Below are positions 1-6,102 of a stretch of DNA of 7,682 bases, piece after piece. Source of the DNA: Wenzhouxiangella sp. (lineage in GTDB: Bacteria; Pseudomonadota; Gammaproteobacteria; Xanthomonadales; Wenzhouxiangellaceae); assembly GCA_007123575.1 (NCBI GenBank), contig SKKV01000120.1, forward strand, positions 1 to 7,682. Reading direction: 5' to 3'. Position 1 is the stretch's first letter. Every line of letters begins with the position of its first letter. Made by a program: the position numbers and the translations under genes. The notes beneath the pieces are model-generated. The model was given only the letters and a program-made list of their open reading frames with translations. It ran no database searches and had not been told where the DNA came from.

Positions 1-155
1 CTCTCACCGCAGACTTTGTCAAGGCACGAATCAAGGCGCTGGAGAATCCCTCGGATCACCACACCCGCAAATTCATCGAGTGCTACGGCGAGGACCACCA
101 CCGCCGTGTGCTGGGCTGGTTTCGCCAGTGCGCCGATGGCCTCAATCAGGGCTGA
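1..155 (+). CDS. C-terminal end of an unrecognised protein (5' end outside window)
   Basis: The frame beginning at base 3 is open to a TGA at 153-155 and encodes about 50 residues. These include a charged helical stretch (DFVKARIKALENP) followed by RKFIECYGEDHHRRVLGWF. The codons are GC-rich at third positions, and the peptide looks like a genuine compact C-terminus rather than a random frame. The stop lies 11 bp from the stop of the convergent lipoprotein gene, which is the tight packing expected between two real genes. I do not recognise the family and assign no function. The overlapping frame with an ATG-like start near base 16 is Arg/Thr-rich and looks like a shadow. Confidence 0.6.
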   Translation, partial: LTADFVKARIKALENPSDHHTRKFIECYGEDHHRRVLGWFRQCADGLNQG

Positions 156-166
156 TCTTCGATTCG

Positions 167-1183
167 TCAGGTTCGCCGGCAGGCATCGCCCATGCGAACG
201 AACTCCTCGAAGGCCTCGGCGATGCGTCCAGACCGGTAGTCACGCTGCTCGGCGATCAGCTCGGAGGCCTCGCTGAACAGCGCAATGATCATCGGCATGC
301 CACTGACACCACCCTGGACATGGACGCAGCCACTGTCGAAGGCGCGATGCCAGTGCGCTCTGACCGTGCGCCAGTAGGCAGCGGTTACCTGCCAGTAGTC
401 CAGGGCGGGGCTGAAGTCCACGGACTCGGTTCGCCGATACTCGTTGAGCTCCACTTCACGGGCCAGGGTCTGTTGCCACTGCCCATCGCTTAGCACCACC
501 TTGGTGTTGTCCTGTTCGTGCGTCCAGCCATCGGGAACGATGGTATGGCGGTTGCGGACATTGAGCGCGTTGTAGTCGTCGCGGCTGGTGTGCTCGCGAC
601 GTGGCAGCGGCCGCCAGGTCCGATCCGAGGTCCAGGTTGATACGCCATATCGATGGTTCCAGCGGCCGGTGCCGCAGTAGCGTGGCGCGTCGTTGACCTC
701 AAACACGCACTGGGTCCATGCGCCGGAGCCCGTCGCATCCGGCATCTCACGAACTTCCCAGCGCTGGCCGCCGACATACTCGAAGCGACTCTGCGCCTCG
801 TACACCCAGTCCTGGCGCCAGTGCTTGGTGACATGACCAAAGGGTGATTGCAACAGGTGCTGCAGCACGATCCTGCCGGGCTGGTTGGTCACGACGACCA
901 CGGTTTCGATGGCCTGGCAGTTGTGCGGGTCACGGTGCTGGTAGTCGGGGGCCAGGCGCACCGTTTCACGGAAGCTGAAGTCAACCTCGAAATCACCGGC
1001 CATGGCCAGGATGGCAGCACGATCGGCGCGGTTGTCAGGGGCAGACTCAGCATCGTTCTGGTTGCTGGCCTGCCCATCGCTCACATTGGTTGGCGACAGG
1101 CTGGCACAAGCACCCAATACGAGGGCGCAGAACACAAGACCTGGAAAACAGACGAGAGGCTTCAAAACGGTTGATGAAGTCAT
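167..1183 (-). CDS. Putative outer-membrane lipoprotein, DUF6607-like
   Basis: This 338-residue protein starts at an ATG (1183-1181) and ends in TGA. Its N-terminus is a lipoprotein signal: a hydrophobic stretch and the lipobox LGAC, with Cys26 as the lipidated residue. Alanine follows at +2, which favours the outer membrane. The mature part begins with a low-complexity N/D/A linker (about 27-55) and then a conserved-looking domain from AAILAMAGDFEVDFSF. Features include RIVLQHLL, TKHWRQDWVYE, WTQCVFEVNDAPRY, STWTSDRTWRPLPRREHT, RDDYN and THEQDNTKVVL. From memory of the family this pattern matches DUF6607, a family of lipoproteins of unknown biochemical role; the assignment was not searched. 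No strong Shine-Dalgarno is visible before the ATG. The gene is head-to-head with a TonB-dependent receptor remnant, so a role in outer-membrane uptake, possibly iron or heme, is an inference from context only. The sequence appears intact. Confidence 0.82.
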   Translation of the reverse strand: MTSSTVLKPLVCFPGLVFCALVLGACASLSPTNVSDGQASNQNDAESAPDNRADRAAILAMAGDFEVDFSFRETVRLAPDYQHRDPHNCQAIETVVVVTNQPGRIVLQHLLQSPFGHVTKHWRQDWVYEAQSRFEYVGGQRWEVREMPDATGSGAWTQCVFEVNDAPRYCGTGRWNHRYGVSTWTSDRTWRPLPRREHTSRDDYNALNVRNRHTIVPDGWTHEQDNTKVVLSDGQWQQTLAREVELNEYRRTESVDFSPALDYWQVTAAYWRTVRAHWHRAFDSGCVHVQGGVSGMPMIIALFSEASELIAEQRDYRSGRIAEAFEEFVRMGDACRRT

Positions 1184-2010
1184 TGCGGAGATTCGATAAA
1201 CGCGCAGACAGCGGTGCTACTGACAAGACCAGCGGCTTTTTCCGCGCCGCTGTCGCGCTAGACGACCGACATCGACTTGAGTTCTTTGGTGACATCAGTC
1301 GCGACGAAGATGTCGAGGTTGCTGACAGCGCGATCCCCTTTGGGCCGGTTGGCAGCGGTCCGATCCGCTTCCAGTTTCCCCTGTACCAGCGCAGCCTGCT
1401 GGGCGCAGACTGGCGTTTTCAACCCGCATCGCCGATTTTCAGCGAGTGGCGTATGACGCTGAACTGGCAGCAGATTCGCCGCGAGTTCGATCGCACTGCG
1501 CCGGAGGCTTTTTTTGCGCCACCGCCACCCCGCATCGAGTCGGTGAGAATTGTCACCGATGACCAGGTCGATACCTTCGAATTGAGCCCGCAGCTTCGCT
1601 TGTCACTGGGCCAGCACCTGCTGACCGTGGGCCTTGACCTGGGCCGCGACCGATCGACCGGCCCGGAGACCGAAACCCGGGAACAGCTCTTCCCGTTCGG
1701 CCCACCGGCACCCGGCTTCAACCCCGGCCCGAGCCAACGACAGCGCGTGGACGCACGCCAAACGCGCACCGGCCTGTACCTGCAGAGCAACTGGATCGTC
1801 GGCCCGCGCCTGGAATGGATCAGCGGTTTGCGCTTCGATCGTTTTTCGGTAGACGACGAAATCAGCGGCCTGACCGTCAAGGCCTACCGCGAGCCGTTCT
1901 TCAACCAACTGCAGCCCGAACGCAGCCTGTTCGCTTCGGCACAATATTTTTTTGAGCAGTGGCCGACCCGACCTGTGATACGGTTCGGCAAGAAAATGAC
2001 TGACCGATGA
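1174..2010 (+). pseudogene. TonB-dependent receptor fragment, internal beta-barrel part
   Basis: The open frame reads as outer-membrane beta-barrel sequence of TonB-dependent receptor type from about base 1234 to about 1950. It shows alternating polar/hydrophobic strands such as DDRHRLEFFGDISRD, RMTLNWQQIRREF, QLRLSLGQHLLTVGLDLG, RTGLYLQSNWIV and RLEWISGLRFDRFSVDDE, separated by Pro/Gly-rich loops (FGPPAPGFNPGP). Receptors of this class usually have 650-1000 residues with a signal peptide, a TonB box, a plug of about 130-150 residues and a 22-strand barrel ending in an aromatic residue. Here only about 240 barrel-like residues remain. The only upstream ATG (1174) lies inside the divergent lipoprotein's start region, has no ribosome-binding site and no signal peptide, and there is no room for a plug. 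The 3' end (QWPTRPVIRFGKKMTDR) does not look like barrel, and the stop overlaps the next gene's start. It is most likely a relic deleted at both ends. A truncated expressed protein cannot be excluded because the frame is free of stops. Confidence 0.68.
1952..1979 (+). promoter_or_regulatory. Weak candidate sigma70 promoter for the fusion hydrolase gene
   Basis: TTGAGC (1952-1957) and TGTGAT (1974-1979) lie 16 bp apart, each matching four of six consensus bases. They sit 28-40 bp before the two possible starts at 2007 and 2019, just after a run of seven T's (1947-1953). If the receptor remnant is not transcribed, the gene needs a promoter about here. The match is weak and could be chance. Confidence 0.2.
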
Positions 2011-4169
2011 CCGGGTGTATGTCTAACCGTCTGATCACAAGACTTTTCTTCCGGCTTGCGAGTCTGGCCTGGGCTTCATTGTTATTGGTGCCGAGCGCCG
2101 CGGCAGATGATTCTGCACTCACGAGGCTGGAGCCCGCTGACCGGAGCACTTCCCGACTGACCCTTCTGCCGAGAACCCCTGTGGTTGGGACAACCTTGTA
2201 TGGCAGCGCGAACCTCTCTACGTTAAACGCGAGCGCCCGCCAGCGCTTCGAAACGGCTGCGGACAGCGGCTTGAGCGGCTTTACCCTTTATCTGGACTGG
2301 CCGGATCTCGAATCCGCTCCTGGTCAGCTTGATGCCGACGCTCTCCTCAGTCAGCTCGACCCGCTGGCCGACCGCCATCTGCATGTTTTTGTCAATATAA
2401 CCGTCGGCAATATCGGTCAGTACAACGTTCCCATGGATTTATCCGACGGGGACGGTGGTCTGGCCGCCGGAGTCAAGCTCAACGACCCCGATGTGCTCGC
2501 CCGTTTCCTCGGCCTGATGGATCAGCTCGTGCCGCTGCTTGGCGAGCGTGGGGTTTTTCTGCTTGGCCTGGGCAACGAGATTGACGAGCGGCTTGATCTT
2601 GCCTCGGACGACGAGCTTATCGCCTACACCGAGTTCGTCGCTGCTGTTCGCGCGCATGTCCAAACGCTTGAGCCGGATCTGCCGATCGCGGTAACGTTAA
2701 CTTCGTCTGCCGTGCGCGAGCAGACACCGACCTGGCAGCTCATGCAGGCGGTAAGCGATCATGTCGCGATCAACTATGCCCCGATCGATTCTGACTGGCG
2801 AGTACTGACAGTGGATGAGATCGCTGATGATCTGGACAATGTGCTGGAGGCTTTCGGCGACCAGCCGCTTATTGTTCAGGAGCTGACTTGCCCGAGCGCT
2901 GCATCGATGGGTGCGTCAACCTGGTGGCAGGCGCAGTGCCTTGCCATTGTTCTGGATCGGTTCGGCAGCCATCGCCAGACACGCTTTATTTCACTGTTTT
3001 CGCTTGAGGATCTTGACGAGACGACCTGCGAGGCGGTGCAGACGGTCTTCGCGCCCTTGCTGATAGACGCGCCGGCCGACTTTCGTGAGCGCTTTGGCGA
3101 GTATCTGTGTCGCCTGGGCCTATTGAATCCCGACGGCGAACCGAAACCCGCCTGGAGCATTGTATTGGATCGAATCGCCGGGGCCACCGACAATCAGCCC
3201 CGCTCGCTATTGCTGGAGCAGCAGGCCGGGCCAGCAAAGCGAAGACTGCTTCTGCGACCACCACCAAGCGGGCAGCACGAAATCGCTCTGCCGCTGACCG
3301 CCAGCACCGGTGAGCAGCGCCGCTATCAGGTTCACATACCAACCCAGCGGCCGCCGCCAGGAGGCTGGCCGGTGGTGGTTCACTTTCACGGCGGCGGCGG
3401 CAGCGGTGATTCCGCCCGCGCAGAGTCGCGCTGGGACGAGCTCGCCGAACGCCGGAACTTCGTCGTCGTCTTTGCCGAGGGCACTCGACCGGACCCGACA
3501 AGCCCGCCGGGTTTCGGCACCAATCCGCAATCCTGGAACGACGGCACGGGCCGTTCTGCCATCGGCGCGGTCGCACGTGGAGAAGATGATCTGGGGTACG
3601 TCAACGCCTTGCTTGATGACCTCGCCAATCGAGTGCCGATCTCCGATAGTCAGGTATATGCCACGGGGTTTTCCAATGGTGCCAGTCTGTCCCTTCATCT
3701 GGCGCGTAACCTGCCGGAGCGACTGGCCGCGGTGGCGGCAGTGGCCGGCAAGGATGTCGAAACCCCGCTACCTGATTCTGATGCGCTGCCGTCGATCCTG
3801 TACATGACCGGCACCGAAGACCCGCTCAATCCGTTGGCCGGCGGCAATGTCTTCCTGTTCGGCACTTTCCTGGGCAATTTTCCGCCGATCGAGACCCTGT
3901 TGGCGCGTTGGCGTGTTGGACTGAATTGCCAGGCCGCACCGACATTCATCGAACCCCAGGCAACGGATACTGAAGCGCGCCGCCATTTTCCTTGCCGCAG
4001 CAATGCCACAGCCGAATTCTGGCTGCTAGCAGGCCATGGCCATCACTGGCCCGGCGGCGACAGCCCACTGCCTGAAACCTTCTGGACCGGCCCCAATGTC
4101 AGCGCGCTGGACGCCACTGAAATCATTTGGTCGTTTTTTGCGCAAAGCCGGAAAGTTCGGACTCAATAA
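2007..4169 (+). CDS. Exported fusion: GH-like TIM barrel plus LpqC/PHB-depolymerase-type esterase
   Basis: This 720-residue protein starts at ATG 2007 or, equally plausibly, at ATG 2019, which gives a cleaner signal peptide (MSNRLITRLFF...SLLLVPSAAAD). Neither start has a good Shine-Dalgarno. Residues about 60-390 resemble a clan GH-A TIM barrel: GTTLYGS opening strand, HVFVNITVGN, LLGLGNEIDE with candidate acid/base Glu191 after Asn190, the strand LPIAVTLTSS, a strand with INYAP, LIVQELTCPS with candidate nucleophile Glu292, and a late FISLFSLED strand. Residues about 435-715 resemble an alpha/beta-hydrolase of the LpqC/poly(3-hydroxybutyrate) depolymerase/feruloyl-esterase type: HGGGGSG oxyanion region (461-467), nucleophile elbow GFSNG with Ser556, GTEDP with Asp605, and GHHWPGG with His679. 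The mature protein should be periplasmic or secreted. A glycosidase joined to an esterase suggests attack on an esterified polysaccharide or glycoconjugate, but the substrate cannot be read. The gene overlaps the receptor remnant's stop (ATGA). The esterase assignment is firm, the barrel is less so. Confidence 0.85.
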   Translation: MTGCMSNRLITRLFFRLASLAWASLLLVPSAAADDSALTRLEPADRSTSRLTLLPRTPVVGTTLYGSANLSTLNASARQRFETAADSGLSGFTLYLDWPDLESAPGQLDADALLSQLDPLADRHLHVFVNITVGNIGQYNVPMDLSDGDGGLAAGVKLNDPDVLARFLGLMDQLVPLLGERGVFLLGLGNEIDERLDLASDDELIAYTEFVAAVRAHVQTLEPDLPIAVTLTSSAVREQTPTWQLMQAVSDHVAINYAPIDSDWRVLTVDEIADDLDNVLEAFGDQPLIVQELTCPSAASMGASTWWQAQCLAIVLDRFGSHRQTRFISLFSLEDLDETTCEAVQTVFAPLLIDAPADFRERFGEYLCRLGLLNPDGEPKPAWSIVLDRIAGATDNQPRSLLLEQQAGPAKRRLLLRPPPSGQHEIALPLTASTGEQRRYQVHIPTQRPPPGGWPVVVHFHGGGGSGDSARAESRWDELAERRNFVVVFAEGTRPDPTSPPGFGTNPQSWNDGTGRSAIGAVARGEDDLGYVNALLDDLANRVPISDSQVYATGFSNGASLSLHLARNLPERLAAVAAVAGKDVETPLPDSDALPSILYMTGTEDPLNPLAGGNVFLFGTFLGNFPPIETLLARWRVGLNCQAAPTFIEPQATDTEARRHFPCRSNATAEFWLLAGHGHHWPGGDSPLPETFWTGPNVSALDATEIIWSFFAQSRKVRTQ

Positions 4170-4245
4170 GCAATGCATGCTCGGCGAACTTTTCACAAGA
4201 TAGGTTTCTTCGACAGACGCATCGACGCCAGGCGACCGCTGAATC
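4170..4245. other. Convergent intergenic gap, no clear terminator
   Basis: This 76-bp gap separates the stops of two convergent genes, the fusion hydrolase and pirin. I looked on both strands for a GC-rich stem followed by a T-run and found none. The short self-complementary words near 4172-4180 (ATGCAT, GCATGC) are too small to call a terminator. Confidence 0.5.
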
Positions 4246-5169
4246 TCACGGGCCCTCCGGCAGGGGAATGAACTCGTCTTCGTCGCCGGGGACGATGGGA
4301 AAGACGCCGTTTTTCCAGTCCTGCTTGGCCTGATCAATGCGCTCGCGACGGCTGGAAACGAAGTTCCACCAGATGTGGCGCTGACTCAAGCGCTGACCCC
4401 CAATCAGCGCCAGCTGAGTGTCCTCCACGGCCTCGACTGTGACCGCGTGGCCACTGTGCAGGACTGCCATACTGTGCTCGTCGATGGCGCTGCCGAGCGC
4501 CGTGAGACGCCCCTTGACCACATAGATAGCGCGCTCATCGACACCATCCGGCAATGTCAGACGCTGCCCGGCCTTGAGGCTGGCTTCGAGGTAAAGTGTT
4601 TCGGCAAAGGTCTTGACCGGCGATTGGCAACCGTAGGCCGAGCCAATCAACACTCGTACGGCTACCCCGTCGACCTCCATGGCAGGAATCTGCTCGCGGT
4701 CGTAGTGATGGAACTCCGGTGCCATCTCTTCATCGGCTTCCGGCAGGGCCAACCACAGTTGCAGGCCGTCGAGGTCATGACCGGCGAGCTTGACTTCCTC
4801 GCGCTGACGTTCGGAATGAACGATGCCCCGACCGGCAACCATCAGGTTGATCTCGCCAGGCTTGATGGTCAGTTCATTGCCCAATGAATCGCGATGCAGC
4901 ATTTCGCCGTCAAACAGGTAGGTCACCGTGGCCAGGTTGATGTGCGGATGCGGCCGCACATCAACCCCTTGACCCGGCTCGAAACGGGCCGGCCCCATAT
5001 GATCGAAAAAGATCCATGGCCCGACCATTCGGCGACCGCGCGTCGGCAAGACACGTCGCACCACAAGACTGCCGATATCATGCTCGCGAGGATGGATCAT
5101 CAGTTCAATGGCCGTGCATGGCCCGACCTGCTCGGTCTGCTGCTGCTCCAGTGTGGTTTCGATGCTCAT
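4246..5169 (-). CDS. Pirin family protein (bicupin)
   Basis: This is a 307-residue pirin, a two-cupin protein. The N-terminal cupin carries the metal site: HPHINLATVTYLFDGEMLHRD supplies His74 and His76, and GRGIVHSE supplies His118 and Glu120. The spacing matches the two His, one His and one Glu that bind Fe in characterised pirins. Other family marks are RRMVGPWIFFDHMGP at the front, GLQLWLALP in the middle and HIWWNFVSSRRERIDQAKQDW near the end. Pirins are cytoplasmic; some have quercetin 2,3-dioxygenase activity and others act as redox-sensitive regulatory partners, and which applies here is unknown. The frame is open to a TTG at 5187, but I place the start at the ATG at 5169-5167. The TTG has no ribosome-binding site, while the ATG has a weak AGAG upstream and lies about 32 bp from a good -10 box. 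The ORF is intact and converges on the fusion hydrolase gene. Confidence 0.93.
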   Translation of the reverse strand: MSIETTLEQQQTEQVGPCTAIELMIHPREHDIGSLVVRRVLPTRGRRMVGPWIFFDHMGPARFEPGQGVDVRPHPHINLATVTYLFDGEMLHRDSLGNELTIKPGEINLMVAGRGIVHSERQREEVKLAGHDLDGLQLWLALPEADEEMAPEFHHYDREQIPAMEVDGVAVRVLIGSAYGCQSPVKTFAETLYLEASLKAGQRLTLPDGVDERAIYVVKGRLTALGSAIDEHSMAVLHSGHAVTVEAVEDTQLALIGGQRLSQRHIWWNFVSSRRERIDQAKQDWKNGVFPIVPGDEDEFIPLPEGP

Positions 5170-5197
5170 TGTCGACTCTGAAGGCAATGGATGTCCG

Positions 5198-5210
5198 GCG
5201 TATCATACGC
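5198..5210 (-). promoter_or_regulatory. Candidate -10 box within a perfect palindrome, upstream of pirin
   Basis: On the minus strand TATGAT (5207-5202) matches five of six bases of the sigma70 -10 consensus and lies about 32 bp before the pirin ATG. No convincing -35 is found 15-19 bp upstream. The box sits inside a perfect inverted repeat, GCGTAT-C-ATACGC, spanning 5198-5210 with a one-base centre. A dimeric repressor or activator could bind here, which would fit a promoter lacking a good -35. The palindrome overlaps the stop codon of the small upstream ORF. Confidence 0.35.
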
Positions 5211-5482
5211 GTTGATCCGCACTGACCGCGGCAGCCTGAGAGCAAAACAACCCTCTCAGCAGGGCGCGCAGGACCCATGCAGCGGGTGATATTGTGGAGG
5301 AACTCACCATGATCCCGTTGCTTCTCAGGCTTTCCAACCCGGACAGTTTTTTGAGTTTGTCCAGATCCTTCTCGAGCATGGCCCGAATTTCTTCGTTGTT
5401 CAGGCCCTCAGCCTTCATCGTGCTTTCCGGATCCCGCTTGTACCGCTCGGCCAGCTCAGGGTCCCTGCGGTTTTTCCCTCAT
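5203..5482 (-). pseudogene. Small hypothetical gene, possibly frameshifted near its 5' end
   Basis: From the ATG at 5418 the frame is open for 71 residues, starting MKAEGLNNEEIRAMLEKDLD and ending SQAAAVSADQRV. The same frame stays open upstream to a TGA at 5481-5479 and reads RRDPELAERYKRDPEST before that ATG, clearly continuing the same acidic helical motif. No ATG, GTG or TTG exists in that upstream piece. An ATG at 5482-5480 lies one base out of frame; removing one A from the A5 run (minus strand, bases 5475-5471) would give MRENRRDPELAERYKRDPES and a protein of about 92 residues. The motif DPEL...RY..DPE..M...GL..EEI.AML recalls small LigA-like or leader-peptide-like helical domains, an impression only. 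The C-terminal half (SSSTISPAAWVLRALLRGLF) is hydrophobic and unrecognised. It could be a frameshifted gene, an assembly error in a homopolymer, or a shorter real gene from 5418. Confidence 0.4.
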
Positions 5483-5524
5483 TGTCGTAATGCGGGATAC
5501 TGGCCTGGACCAGCGATTAACGCT

Positions 5525-6079
5525 TTATTCCCAGCCCCAGGGTGCCGGCGGCGGGTCGACCGGTTCGGTCAGATCAAATTCGACGTGGTAGTAGCGCTCG
5601 GTGGCCTGGCGGCGGACGTAGTAGACGAACTTGTCGCCGGGATGGACTTCCATCAGCCAAACATTGGGGTAGTTGTCGGGCGAAGTGTCGAGGGTTTGAT
5701 CATCGGCCGGGAAGATCTGCGCGTTGGCGCTGCCGCGGTTGGGTGACAGGCCGCCGTACATCGTCACGGCCTCTGGCGTGCCGTCGGGATTGCGATGGTC
5801 ATGGCGCAGCTCGACGCGATCATCGATCCGGGTCAGCACCCAGGTGCGCGACAGGTTATCGCCGACCACGAACGGAATGCGCATGCGCTCTTCGCCGCAT
5901 TCACGGACGTGCATCAGCAGCCGGTCGCCCGCCATGTGTCCATCCGGCGAGGCAATCAAGCGGCCCTCGAAGGCTTGTCCGCACAGGCCTGACAGTTTCG
6001 ACCAGAACTGGTCGACGGTGTCGGCACTGACAGCACAGGCAACCAGTAGTGCAACAGCACCAAACATCACCTTTTTCAT
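5525..6079 (-). CDS. Small exported protein of unknown function
   Basis: This 184-residue protein has a clear start: ATG at 6079-6077, preceded by GGAG with a nine-base spacer. The N-terminus (MKKVMFGAVALLVACAVSAD) is an export signal. It could be cut by signal peptidase I after Ala19 (VSA), but LVAC at 12-15 also fits a lipobox, so a lipoprotein anchored at Cys15 is possible. The mature part has FWSKLSGLCGQAFEGRL, MHVRECGEERMRIPFVVG, SRTWVLTR, LRHDHRNPDG, VTMYGG, FPADDQT, PNVWLMEV and FVYYVRR...YHVEFDL. Cys33 and Cys61 could form a disulfide in the periplasm. The repeated short strands suggest a small beta-rich fold. I believe similar unnamed proteins exist in Proteobacteria, but no function is known to me. 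It starts 23 bp after the stop of the TPR/kinase gene and probably shares its transcript. The C-terminus is Pro/Trp-rich (DPPPAPWGWE). Confidence 0.82.
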   Translation of the reverse strand: MKKVMFGAVALLVACAVSADTVDQFWSKLSGLCGQAFEGRLIASPDGHMAGDRLLMHVRECGEERMRIPFVVGDNLSRTWVLTRIDDRVELRHDHRNPDGTPEAVTMYGGLSPNRGSANAQIFPADDQTLDTSPDNYPNVWLMEVHPGDKFVYYVRRQATERYYHVEFDLTEPVDPPPAPWGWE

Positions 6080-6102
6080 CTGCTTTCACTCCAAAAGATC
6101 AT

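Noticed and set aside
1917..1953. CGAAC/GTTCG hairpin followed by seven T's
   Set aside because: The stem is only five base pairs and the T-run is 13 bases away, so it does not have intrinsic-terminator geometry.
4375..4887. Plus-strand open frame of 170 codons
   Set aside because: It lies fully antisense to pirin, whose motifs are unmistakable; it is a shadow of GC-rich coding.
5170..5187. TTG start at 5187 for pirin, six codons longer
   Set aside because: No ribosome-binding site precedes it, the extra residues add nothing typical of the family, and an ATG with the family's usual N-terminal length follows.
5236..5259. Inverted repeat CTGAGAG / CTCTCAG with a ten-base loop
   Set aside because: There is no T-run on either side and it lies within the small ORF, so a terminator call is not supported.
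5500..5524. Short stems AGCG/CGCT and CTGG/CCAG just after the exported protein's stop
   Set aside because: They are four-base-pair stems that overlap each other and lack a T-run; not enough for a terminator.
5296..5746. Plus-strand ORF with a near-perfect Shine-Dalgarno (GGAGGAA at 5296-5302) six bases before an ATG at 5309
   Set aside because: The protein is Ser/Arg/Leu-rich without a recognisable domain, and its second half is antisense to the well-supported exported protein gene. The SD-like word is also the complement of Ser codons in the minus-strand small ORF. It is worth remembering only if RNA data show a plus-strand transcript.
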